From the NCBI GenBank assembly GCA_963931865.1, contig OZ007516.1:2908744-2972743 (forward strand): DNA of 64,000 nt. The letters are read 5' to 3'. Both the position numbers and the translations under genes were made by a program. The notes beneath the pieces were generated by a model, which searched no databases, was not told the origin of the DNA, and was given only the letters and a program-made list of their open reading frames with translations. The DNA comes from Axinella damicornis (taxonomy: Eukaryota > Porifera > Demospongiae > Axinellida > Axinellidae). This document shows positions 11,945-23,513 of the stretch, piece after piece (position 1 is the stretch's first letter; each line of letters opens with the position of its first letter).

Positions 11945-13037
11945 GGAAAGCACAGAGGTTAAATTCTCAAGTAAATTTCAAGAATCAATCTGGGTATCGA
12001 TTAGGATAGGTGAGCGAGATAATCTCCTATTTGGGTGTATCTACCGAAGTGAAAGTATGCCAATGATGCACTTTGTGGTTTGATGCGGGAAGTATGCTCA
12101 AAAGGGAATGAACCAGGAAAGGTGAACCATTACCTGATTGTGGGTGACATCAACTACCGGAATACACTGAAAAAAATACTAACCAAATTAGTTGTTACTC
12201 TGGATTCAATGAACTCCCATGCACTGCAAACTAACCAGATAATTACCACTTCATTTCTGACTAATGAGCCAAACAATGGATACATCAGCTAAGTTAACAG
12301 ATGGATGCATAACTAACTGGGTGAGTAGCTACCAAGCATGTGCATAGGCCTACTATATACTTCAGCTGGTAGACAAGTGCATGCATGTTTTACAGAAAGG
12401 TTTGTTCTTTATGAAGTGTACTGTGTGACAGAATTTGAAGGAGTGACTCTTTGGAATGGTGGATGGTAGACATGTTTGTCCATTCTCTTCATGGTACTTA
12501 CCAGTTAGGTATGCATTGCTAGCGTTAGCTACCTGGTTAGTTTGCAGTACATGGGAATACCTGAAACCAGAGTAACCACTCCATGGGTTATTTTAACTGA
12601 GTATTTTACCCAGTGTAGGGTGACTGCAATGATCAATCGTTGCTTGAGGCGGGTTTTCATCTCCTTGGAGACTTTATGACTATTCCAGCAAGCTTGCTTT
12701 AGAGGAAGATTTCATGTTGCACTGCGTAGGTGGATGATGAATATTCACTTCCTCTGACTCTGAAATGTTTCGATTAAGTGCTCAAGACCCTCAATGTATT
12801 TACATGTTTGCCTATGCCATGGTCTGTGTATTTGCTCTAATGTGTTGTTTTTGAACTATTACATGATATCCATATAGCTAGCTACCAGCACTTTTAAAAC
12901 ATCTACTTTGATATTCAAGCAGCACTAGATGTATAATTTGTGAAAATACGTGCATGCGGGTCATTCTCTGGTGCCACTTATAATAACTTATAGCTAATGG
13001 CACAGATCCCATGATGCCAAAGGTGCATGGTCATGTG
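11945..13037. other. Intergenic region between gene A and gene B, left part
   Basis: No complete gene recognised. It contains a 52-bp relic of the receptor's 3' exon at 12617-12668. It aligns with 45858-46817, where B carries a deletion of roughly 150 bp after 46605. Confidence 0.5.
12617..12668 (-). pseudogene. Relic of adhesion GPCR third-loop/TM6 coding sequence
   Basis: This 52-bp stretch matches 16316-16367 in the last exon of gene B with three mismatches. It still reads KEMKTRLKQRLIIAVTL on the minus strand. The flanks do not match the gene, so it is a detached exon fragment in intergenic DNA. Confidence 0.7.
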
Positions 13038-13074
13038 TAGCCTCGTTCCCAGGCCGCATCTGGGAACGAGGCTA
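13038..13074. repeat. Foldback hairpin of the tagcctcgttcccag family
   Basis: A perfect 15-bp inverted repeat (tagcctcgttcccag) around a 7-base loop. The same hairpin is at 46818-46854. Confidence 0.7.
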
Positions 13075-13151
13075 GTCCATATCTGGTTACCTAACAAAAA
13101 TTGGATGCTTGCAGTTAGCTTTGTCTTAGCTATAGAAGTTGAGAGAATGTA

Positions 13152-13375
13152 CAGCAGAAGTAGCTTCGTTCTCAGGCCCCACCCAGCTTTTCGTCGCTTG
13201 CTACAGAAGTGCATAATTATTTATTATTCAGAGTATGTTGTATATTAGGTTGCAGACATCTTCTTGAGTTTATAGAACATGCAGCAGAATTAGCTTCGTT
13301 CCCAGTCCCCACCCAGCTTTTCGTCACTTACTACGAAGAAGTGCATAATTTATTATTCAGAGTACGTTGTGTTTA
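13152..13375. repeat. Diverged tandem duplication (~140-bp period)
   Basis: Two copies of a block running from tagcttcgtt through the ccacccagcttttcgtc phrase to a ttattattcagagta phrase lie at about 13160-13235 and 13292-13372. They are repeated at 46940-47155. Confidence 0.6.
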
Positions 13376-13589
13376 CAGACAGTCTGTCTTCCAATTTCCA
13401 GTATTTTTATTTTTTTTATGTACAAACAAGTTAATTTAGTACAAAACAAAAACATACACTTCACATAAGTACATACAAGAACAGAAGGTTATGGATCAGA
13501 AAGTACATAAGTCAACTAACCGGAAAGTATATGTTGGGTGTCCAGCACCTAGCTATAAACAGAGTACAAGACAAAATTGAGCATAATAC

Positions 13590-13898
13590 ACAACAATAAT
13601 AATAATTATTTACAAATATATAAAAATAATAAGAATAATAAATACAGCTGGGAGATACAAAAAGGATGGTTTCAAGGTGAGCGCTTTGACCAGTCCTTCA
13701 ACACGGCTTGAACCCTTCAGTAGCTGCAGCTGGTGGAAGGCTAGCAATGCTGTGTGCACACCAAAGCCCATACACAGCTAGCAGACATTTACCCCACCAG
13801 CAAAACAAACGCCACTTCTGGGGATCGAACCTGTGGCACCTCCGCCTAGCTGGGCTCCCAGTCAAGATGTTATCCCACTATGCCAATCCACCACCCCT
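13590..13898 (-). mobile_element. tRNA-derived SINE
   Basis: On the minus strand the head at 13898 shows an RNA polymerase III A-box-like tggcatagtgg and a B-box-like ggttcgatccc. These are spaced as in a tRNA and followed by an unrelated body and an AT-rich tail with tta-type repeats (about 13590-13650). The duplicate at 47370-47672 lacks 6 bases (ctgcag). The family could be confirmed only by genome-wide copies. Confidence 0.7.
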
Positions 13899-15177
13899 GT
13901 CTTCCTGAGTTTATACTAGAACACTATATGCAGCTGAACAACTAGAGCAAATTTTGTTAGCTACAGCTGTGTGCTGAACAAAGTTTGTTGAGGTACACTC
14001 CTGTGGTTGTGTAATGCACCAGATCAGCATGAAAAATGTAGTGAACACACAACTCCAGTAGTGGGGTAGCCTCGTACCCAGGCCCACATGTGGAACGTGG
14101 ACCACATGTGGGCCTGGGTATGAGGCTAGTAGTGGGATACCGTAGACCATTATCTAATGTGCTTTCAAAGTTAAGTTGCAAGGTGGTCACATTTCCGCCG
14201 CTTCAAAATTCTTATCTGGAATGGGTTTGAGAATTTCACATCCAGATTCTAAAACTTGAAATCCCAAATTTGAACTTTGGATCTAAAAATGCCCAGTGGC
14301 ATGCTAGTTACAACTGGAATCCAGTACTAGTCTGTGTAGCTATGTTCTAATAGGAAAGAGTTATCCAATTTGCTACCTAATCAATAAAGGTTGTAACCAT
14401 GTGGATAATTATAGCCTCAGGCTAATTTTGGCCCTCAGCCAGTTGTGGGTCTAAAACTCATTCATATACATGTACCAGGCCAGTAGCTAGCTAAGATGAG
14501 GGCTCCAGGAACATTTTAGGTGATAGCTGTTGTACATTCACCTTGAAAAAGCAGGCGTGATGTCCTAATAGGAGTTATCAATTCCTCCCAATTTTCTACC
14601 TAATCAATTACACAATAATATATTTGTTTGTAGTGACTGAATTGGGATACAGTTTTCGAGTAATATAAGCTCATCCGAGACTGATAGCTTCATACTCTGG
14701 CCTTCCACTTACATAATTATGTATTGACACACGTTTCCAGTCTTGCAAGACTCCCGGGCAAAGCATACCGGTATACGTAGTACATGTTATGCGCTATTAT
14801 TGAACACATAATTGTCACACATGATCTAGTGATATCAAATGAACATCTACAGACCAATACTTCTATATTGCAGCTTACAGTTCTGAGCGTTGTCAAGGGG
14901 TATCACACAATAATGGCTACAAACACTCAGTATTTAAGGGAAGGGGAGGGATGAATACAATAATATCTATCTACCATAATAATAATAATTACTAGGATAA
15001 ATGTATGCATAATTAGGTGACACCATGAGATTACAATTGCCAGAAATCATGCATTCATAAGTTCATATTAGTCAAAAGGTGTCCTGCAACGATATCAACA
15101 CAGTGCATAAGCGAATGAAAGGAAAGGATAACACAGTCAGGTGGTTGCTATATTTAAAACCATGCAGTAATTGTACT
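13899..15177. other. 3' flank of gene B
   Basis: Downstream of the gene B stop. It holds a foldback at 14067-14128 (tagcctcgtacccaggc and its inverse) flanked by gtagtggg direct repeats. Otherwise it is AT-rich with no ORF of note and no convincing poly(A) signal. Confidence 0.5.
14067..14128. repeat. Foldback element with short target duplication
   Basis: A 62-bp inverted repeat of the tagcctcg family, also internally palindromic (ccacatgtgg). The flanking direct repeat is gtagtggg. The duplicate is at 47841-47902. Confidence 0.65.
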
Positions 15178-16507
15178 TCACAGCTTGGTGACTTCAATCC
15201 TTTCAACCCCGGGTTCTTCTCCACTGAGCTCGAGGGAAAATGTATCAGGGTTGGTGTTGTACCATATGTTGAAGACCTCTGAGGTGTCTGTCAAGGAATT
15301 TTGCTGTCGCTGGCTTGAGTTCCCCTCCTCAATAGCTGTTGTGTTTACAGCTGTAGTGTTGTCAACAGGTGAAATCGTTTTGTTAGCATTTGCGATTGTC
15401 TCGTGGTCAGTGGTAGATGTAGACATATGCTGTGAAGGGCTCATTTTGCTGCCAAGCTCCAGCAGCAATGCATGATAGCTCTGTGTGCTCTCCTCAGACA
15501 TGAGCCTGATCCGCTGTTCATAGTCAGTAAGTGGGCCAAATATCTCACTTATTCCTTCCTCCCCAAGGTCTGCAGCTGGATTCGCAAAGATAGTATCTGC
15601 ACCTTCTTCTTCATCCAGTGACTGAAGTCTCTGTGTCACTTTCTTGTGCTTCCGAAACTCCTCCATGGCAGTCCCGTAAGTGTTAAATGATTTATCAGAC
15701 ACTGATACAGCTGCCTTCATTGTCTCCTTGACTTTTTCTTGCCAACTTGGCATCTCTGGTAACCCTGAAATCTGTTGTTTTACTTCCATGTGAGTTTCAT
15801 TTTTGCTTTCCTCTTTAGGTAACTCTTTACCATCTGCCTTTGACAGTAGCTCAGTGTCTAGCTTTTCCATCTCATTAAAAGCAGTTTCAGATTCCAACAT
15901 GGAAGAAAAGGCTGAGTCTGCATATCTAAGGGTGGAGGGTTCATATGTTGAAAGGGCTCCCTTAGTGGAGGACTCAAAGGACTGCCTTAGAGTTGAGGAA
16001 TCACCTCCTGTCACAGATGTAGTCAGTGTCTCAGCTTTGTTTGTTGCTTTCGTGTAAACAAATCCAACGGCACCACTCCTACTAAGAGTCGATTTTGAGT
16101 ATGCAGCCTCTGAATGGAACGTCATTTTGCTAAACCAATATCTCCACACCTTACGAGCATCAGGCACTCTCATGCAGTGCATTATGAAGATAAACAATCC
16201 TTGGAAGGCCGTCAGGAAAATGAACACGATCTGGAAGGTAGTACGCACAGCAAGATTGTCAATACCCTCCGTTGCAGGGATTCCCAACCCCCATCCCAGG
16301 CCCAGTATGAGAGAGAGGGTGACTACGATGATCAATCGTTGCTTGAGGCGGGTTTTCATCCCCTTGGGTGCAGTCTGGACTTCCTTATTCTGCTGCTTTT
16401 TGATAAGTGAAGCAATGACGATGACGAATATGATGCAGTTGAAGACGTATATAACAGCAAAAGGAACCAGCACACCGACATAAAACGGAATATCGTAAGG
16501 CCGACAG
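15178..16507 (-). CDS. Gene B exon 27: TM5-TM7 and cytoplasmic tail
   Basis: Starts in phase 2 after ttctccag at C|TGT CGG, giving FCRPYDIPFYVGV. TM5 is about PFYVGVLVPFAVIYVFNCII. TM6 contains LILGLGWGLG and TM7 contains FQGLFIFIMHC, both hallmark adhesion-GPCR motifs. The third intracellular loop is basic (KGMKTRLKQR). The roughly 300-residue tail is Ser/Thr- and acid-rich and ends EVTKL, which fits a class I PDZ ligand (T-x-L). Confidence 0.92.
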
Positions 16508-19500
16508 CTGGAGAAGGTAGAATAAAAGCTAGGTGAGTTTGGATTCTTCAAAGCTAGTTTTAAATTTATAGAGCGATGATTATCATCACAGTGGCGATCC
16601 TCAATGAACAGTGCCTGAACTGGCATAGCTAGTTCACAATGGACCTATCCAATTACTATTCACTATACCACTAAGCCACTGATATCTATAAACAACCCAT
16701 AGAGTTGCCAAAACCACTGATTCCTTCTTTTCCCTAATCACCTTGATCTCCTGCAAGTCAATGAGGTTGCCGGTTTGGATAGGTTAACTGCAGAGGCACC
16801 CATGACATGTACCCATTGTTATCGTTCGGAGGTAGGAAGTTTCCATCATTGTGAAGCTCCCAAAACTTAGTATCACATTGCAATGCATAAGAATATCACT
16901 AAAAGCTGCATGCCTAGCAAAAATGACCCTTAAGGTTAAGACTATCACTGCAATAATTATTACCTCAAGTACGTGACAGCCTTATGTATTGGATGTAGCC
17001 ATGCGGTCAACTTACAAGTTAAGTCCGGTGTAGTTACGATAGTTGGGAGCCAGTGTGAAAGCAACTATAAAGATGGGAAGTACTGTGTGAGTATGTATAG
17101 ATATGGGGGGGGGGGGGGGGGGGGGGGGGGGGGAGGGGGGGATTACATAAATCAAACTGTCAAAGAGACATCCTGCTAAATATATACATGTAACTTAGTC
17201 CAGGGTTGTACCTATACCACAATTTGCCTATACTGCAGATACACAATAACGTTAGCCATCAGATCGGCCGTACCGATACCGATACCGATATTCACAGCTG
17301 GTTGTATCGGACATCATAAATTCACAGTAGTAATTATTGCATTCTGTACATATAATACATGGGCAAGTCTGTGCACGTGCATGACTGTTTGCCGTGTGCG
17401 TGCATAACTAGCTTTTGTTGAAACAGGCTGAGTTTAGCTTTTGTTACCCCGCGCGCGCATGCGCGAAGCGGGGTTAAGCAATCGGTTTTGTCTGTCAGTC
17501 AGTCAGTCAGTCAGTCAGTCGTCTGTCAGTCAGTCGTCTGTCAGGTGGAAAAAATTGAAATCTCGCCACATAGACCCTCAAAAAACATCCAAATGGAGTC
17601 AAACAATAGCAAATAGCAAAAAACTGCTCTATGTGTACCTGACTGAAGTCAAGGCGCTCCGTTTCGCTGTATTTCGGCTATTTCCTACTTTTCATAACTA
17701 TTCATAACATTGGCTCCACCTCTTCATGACTTCAAGAACAGGACACGCAGTGCATTTGGAAACTTCATGCTTCGAGATGACCGCTAGGAAACAGTGCTTT
17801 CTCACGATCTATGTACTTCACAGACATCATGGCTATTGTTTCGGCTGTTTTTTCCAGCTATTTCCTATTATTCGTAACATTTGGCCCCACCTCTCCAGCT
17901 TCACAATATAGTATATACGGTAAGCGGTCACTCCCACACCTTGGATATGGCCATACACGAACACAGTATATGCGATAGCAGCCCTGTTCGCCGTTGCGCA
18001 TAGGCAGAGATGTCACGTCGATTGTAGCTGCACTGCATGCATCCTGGCCTGATGTTCAGCGCGGGGTATGTGTTCTATGAACACCTCTAGTTGAAACAGG
18101 CGTTTAGTTTTTTTGTGGTACCCAGTATGGCAAACCGCTCTAGTGCTGTATGGAGATACTTCAACATCAGTGCCACAGATGAAGGCAAGTACAGGCTATG
18201 AGTTTACCTATACCTATACTTTGCCTATACCACGAGTATAGGCACCTATACCGATACCTATACCGGTATAGGTACAACCCTGTAACTTACCCCAAGCAAC
18301 AATCGCCACCTTGAGAACATATCTTTCAATCTTGGCTCCCAACACAACCACCAGTTTCAAGTAGAGGTTGACAGACTCTCCTGCCATGATGAGGAAGGTA
18401 GCAAGTAGGAAATACTGCACCAGTGCTCCTGAAATCACGCAGAGAGTAGTGACAGTTGTGGAGTAGAAGGATACAATGAACATCACATAGATGCCAAGGA
18501 AACCAAAACAAAGTTGGATCAGTAACTGTCCCGCCTCTGAAGAGCGCAATTTCCTGAGGTGACATGGATAGGGGAGAAGAGTGCAATAATTATTGGTAGG
18601 ACATACATGCAGTGATAAATATCCGGGCATGTTCACGTTCATATACAATGGGTCATATGATTAGTCTGGTGAAAGAAAATAAGGATGGTTTACTGTGGTA
18701 TTTGGGATTAACAGCGTGAGTCATGATCAAGAAGTGTAAAATAGCATGAGAAGAAGTGTAAAATAGCATGAGAGATGCGGTGAAGCCGAGTGCCGAGTGC
18801 CGAGTGCTATTCACTTCCTGAATGCATTTTGAGTGTTATTAATCGGACTTCACTTCCTGAATGCATTTTGAGTGTTATTAATCGGACTGGAGCAGCCTAT
18901 GCCTGCATGTGTGAGCAGCTCATCTACAGTGTATTCCCGCATGGGTCTTCCAATGGTAGGGCAGCAGAGGGTAACACTTTCTCCACTTCAGCCATACTCC
19001 CTTTTTCTGCCCTACAGCTGACGGTGACTACCTGTAGGCAGCCTAGCAACCAGGCATTACAACATTTGTTACTAAGTGAAATATGGCCAAATCAGCTTTC
19101 AGTTGTTGACAAAAAAGTGCCATCTGATTGGTTAATCCTTGTGGATTAATACGTACAAAAACTACTGTATAGCGGGTTATTTTCACGGGTGGAAATTTTC
19201 GTGAATGCTTGGCGAGGTTGTCAGAATCAATTCCATGGTTCTAATTTTCGTGGCACCCACGTTTGAGTTATCATCTTGGATGATCTAATATGAAATTAGT
19301 GCACGTTCATTGAGGCCGAAGTTTCAACGACATTGCGCTTCACTTAGCATGAGATGCCGGCTGGCCATGTACTTCATCAATAAAAGACGTGTGAGGCCAG
19401 TGTTGGAGAAGAACTAACATGCTAACACGAGAATGGCAACCATACGTGTTGATCCATTTGCTGTGCCAGGCGAGAGTCATTGGACTCATTTTTCGTCGCT

Positions 19501-22500
19501 TGCATCCAATGGTACTTTCTCGATCACAATGCAAGGGCCAGCCGGTGATAGAGGATCCTTTCGATCGTGGGCACTGTCATGCATGCAATGGGCACTGTCA
19601 TGCATGCAATGGGACCGGGACGCAGTCATGCAGGTAGCTATGAAGAGCCGTACAGTGTACTTGAACGACGGCACCTGGTGCCGTCGTTCAAGTCCGCTGT
19701 ACGGCTGTGACCTATGCATTGTACAGTGCGATTATGGGTTGAAAATTTCGTGGGTAGAGAATTTCGTGACTTGTTGGTGAGTCAGGAGCTTCCAGCCGAG
19801 TTGCAACCGGTTGCAACGCGGCTACGAGGAGTGTGGTTGCCCAGTCAGGAAAATTGGCACCCCAAAATAAACCTGCTATAATTGTAGGATCTTTACATGT
19901 AGGATTAATGATTGAACATATGCATGTGTGTGGCTGGAGGTGAATCTTCATAAAATAAACTGGCCACACCAAATAAAGAGGATCTCACTTTGAGTGGATG
20001 TATGTGAGGATTGTGAGGAGAAGGCAGAGAATGGACACCACAGCTCCAACATAGGAGAATGCCTCCAGAGTCTTTCTGAGGGCTGGAGGTGTGTTGTCTG
20101 TTGCCCCCCTTTTTGGTGCCACATCCTGGTGGAGGAGGAGGGAGGGAAAGGGTGGTATTGCCTTGCTTGTGATATGGCGTTTTATAACATACCAGCAGGA
20201 TGGCAAAGTTAGTGAGGTGGTCACACTCGCACATTGCCTCTTCTTCCGTCTCATTCACCAGGATACACCCTCGTGTGGACCAGTCACCAAAACCACCTGC
20301 ACAGGGGATTTGACTTGACTTTGATTGTCCTTCAACATGTATAATGGAGGTAACTCCCCCCAAAAAGGTTTACACAATTCACAAGGCTATAATATATACA
20401 ATTCAAGAAATATCGGTAAATTGTTAGATAACTTACTGTCTGCTGTTGGGTCCCAGAAGTTGCAGGTTGTGTCTGAGCCATTTTCCACCTCCTGTATGAA
20501 CACAACAGTGTTTATTGATAAGCTAATACATGCACTGTATGTCCTCACATGCTCACACCACTTACTGGGCTCTTGACAAACACCATCATGATGGGAGGGT
20601 CCAGCCCACTGACAGTCATGTTCCCTGTGATGGCGGCCGAAATTATAATGCTGCCCACTTCTAGCTGTTGGGAATCCAGCTCCCTTTCCCGTGTTATGAA
20701 CAGCAAGTCTGTCAGGAACACGGAGTGTGTAATGCGAGTGGTCCTGTTCTGCACCATGCTCAGTGGCAGGCTCATGAAGATGCCAGAAGGGATGCTGATG
20801 GATACTGTTGCTTCTTCGCTCTTCTCAAGCACAAGGGAATCCACATTAATTCGCTCTTCTTCATCAAACTCAAATGTTGTACCAAGGATGGCACTGAAGG
20901 TCTGTCCCTCAAAGTCTGCTGGTTGTATCTCCTGCACAGACACTGCAAACGATCTCAGAGGAATCACCACACGAGTCTGGTTCTCAGGAATGGGAATGGC
21001 CTCTGTCACTACCTGTACTGTCTCAAGGATTCTGGGAGGCAGAAAAGCATCAAGCCTGAATGATTCATTCATATGACAAGCATACACTGCATGTGTCACG
21101 AGTACAGACAAGACCACACGCATACACAAGTGTTGAACCGTGCATGTCATCTCAGATATGTAGAAGATCCAGACCATCCTTGGCAAAACACGTCATAAAG
21201 TTGGCCCTTCAATTCACACACTATAAAGGTTTTGTATGACTCATCATGATTTGTCTACTGGAATGCAGAAATGCTAGTTGATGATAGCTACTGACCTTGC
21301 AGATGTGTTTGACACCTGCTGGCTTTGCTGCAGCTGCTCTGGTTCCACATCTAGGAGGTTGTCTACCACCATCAGCAAATTCTCTGTCAGCTAGTAAATT
21401 AAAGTTTGTGCATGGATGTATGGGCATACAACTTACATTGCAGTCAACTTGGCTACAAGTATACATATGCGGCTAATGTGGTCACTTTGTGAGATTGCCA
21501 TTTGCAGTAGAACCTGCAAATAACATTCCATAAACACAAACACATAATTTTGTTTACCCCAGTACATAATATTATATGCTATGTATCAAGGACACCTCCC
21601 TGATCATGACACTTTGCCAGGTCCCAGGGAATAGAGAGGTTCACCGTGTCTACCGTGCTTTGTGTGTTGCTGCTTAGATTTGCAGCTTAATAACGACACT
21701 CCACTTCCATGATATGTGGAGTCTCAACACCTATGGGAGTAACTACCCTTATGTATCCACCCGGGTACTGTGCAAACTATACATTTCTGTCTTGTGCTTG
21801 TGCAACATCTGTGGTAAATTCTTCAAGGAGAGTGGTGGTAATAGTGATCTCCAGCACCCCAATGTCCTCCTCCACCTCCGTAATCTCTTCAAGTATCATT
21901 ACTGCTTCATCTGTATCCTCAATCTGGGAGACAGAATGGGGGGAAGGATCATTCATTCAGGTTGTAAGTTGAGCCAAACCACCATATTTCTCCCTCTCCA
22001 CTTACATCAATAAGTTGGCAGAGCCTTCTGGCAGTCTCAGTGAAGTTGCAAGCCATGTCTTGTGGTGCTTCCCACTGTGCACCCTCTGCAAAGTCTCCTC
22101 CACAGTACCGTGAAGCATTTAGCCTGGCCCCACCCACCAAAGTAAAGTTTCCACAGGGGCACTCGATTGTCAGTCTCACTCCGATGTCACTCTCTGCCCA
22201 CTGCAATTGGATGTCTATCCCACCTGGTTGTTGAGAAGGGATCACTGTCTCGTCTTCTGGACAGCCATCTGTGTGCATATGTGTGTACGTAATGACTGCA
22301 ATCATAATTGTGGAAACATAATTAATATGTGGATAGGTACTTGTTAGTATTCCCAAACCTACCTGGCCACTACATACTTTTGTAACTCATAACCTCCTGT
22401 ACACACACACACACACATGCACGCACACATACACCACACCACTACACATACACAAATACCCAAATACCGAATCTCTGCACTTGGGAGAAGCTGATATTGA

Positions 22501-23288
22501 GCTGTGGTAGTTCATCTGTTAGGGAGGACAGCTGGTCATTCAGGCTCATCCGCAGTTCTAGACTGCCTCCTTCATCCGACAGCACTGTGATCAACACTGG
22601 AACCTGACCAGAGCTGGTGGAAAAACACATTCACAACACCCCCAATAAGATTAAACAACAAAACCTTGGATGCATGATCTTGGATGCATGATCTTGAGAG
22701 TCATAGACATGTATGATGTGACTCTCAATCCACCGCAATATTCATCTGATCAGTAACTAAAATGCAAGTCTCCTTAGATCAACAAACAAACAATGTGATT
22801 CATACACGTGTTAAGTACAACCTCCTCATCTCAGTACCTGCTGCCTCCTTGCACTTCTATAGAGTAGACAGTGGCATTTTGGATGAGCGGACTTCCTGCT
22901 AGATAGCTGTTGATCTGTTGACAAAATTGAAGGAAAAATATGCATAGCTACTCGAGGAAAGTGGTTCAGCAGTGAGCTTACTGTCTGTATGAGCTGGTTC
23001 AAGTCCTCAGTGTCTGAGGTTTGGCGGCGGCGGCGCCCACTAAATTCTGCCAGCCTAAGAAAGGCTTTGTACTGCAGTAATCCTGTAACAGCAATGGAAC
23101 AATGAGTACTGCACTGTGCATATTGAAAGCAGTCACATGGCACATAGCTACTGGTCTGTCACAGCTGGAGTTGATCCTCCACCAGACATATTTATTGTTG
23201 CTACTGTGTATGCAGCTAGCTTTCTAGCCATTATGTTATTTTCTTATCTGATACTGTATCTATCTATAGACTTATCTACCTATCTATC

Positions 23289-23319
<31 letters not shown>

Positions 23320-23340
23320 CTATCTATATCTATCTATCTA

Positions 23341-23374
<34 letters not shown>

Positions 23375-23436
23375 CCTATCTACCTATCTACCTATCCATA
23401 GGTGGTGCATGGTGAGGGACTCCTGCTGATTCATCC

Positions 23437-23513
<77 letters not shown>

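Noticed and set aside
13700..13898. Functional tRNA gene
   Set aside because: Pol III boxes are present, but the acceptor stem and anticodon arm do not form a good cloverleaf, and the body continues as a SINE.
16741..16875. Possible extra exon reading KFWELHNDGNFLPP in the last intron of gene B
   Set aside because: Exon 26 (phase 2 end) joins exon 27 (phase 2 start) to give a normal adhesion-GPCR loop 2; adding this segment would break the phase and the loop.
20545..21076. Long plus-strand ORFs over the GAIN exon (20549-21076 and 54364-54891)
   Set aside because: They are antisense to the GAIN exon, lack any domain, and are explained by codon bias of the minus frame.
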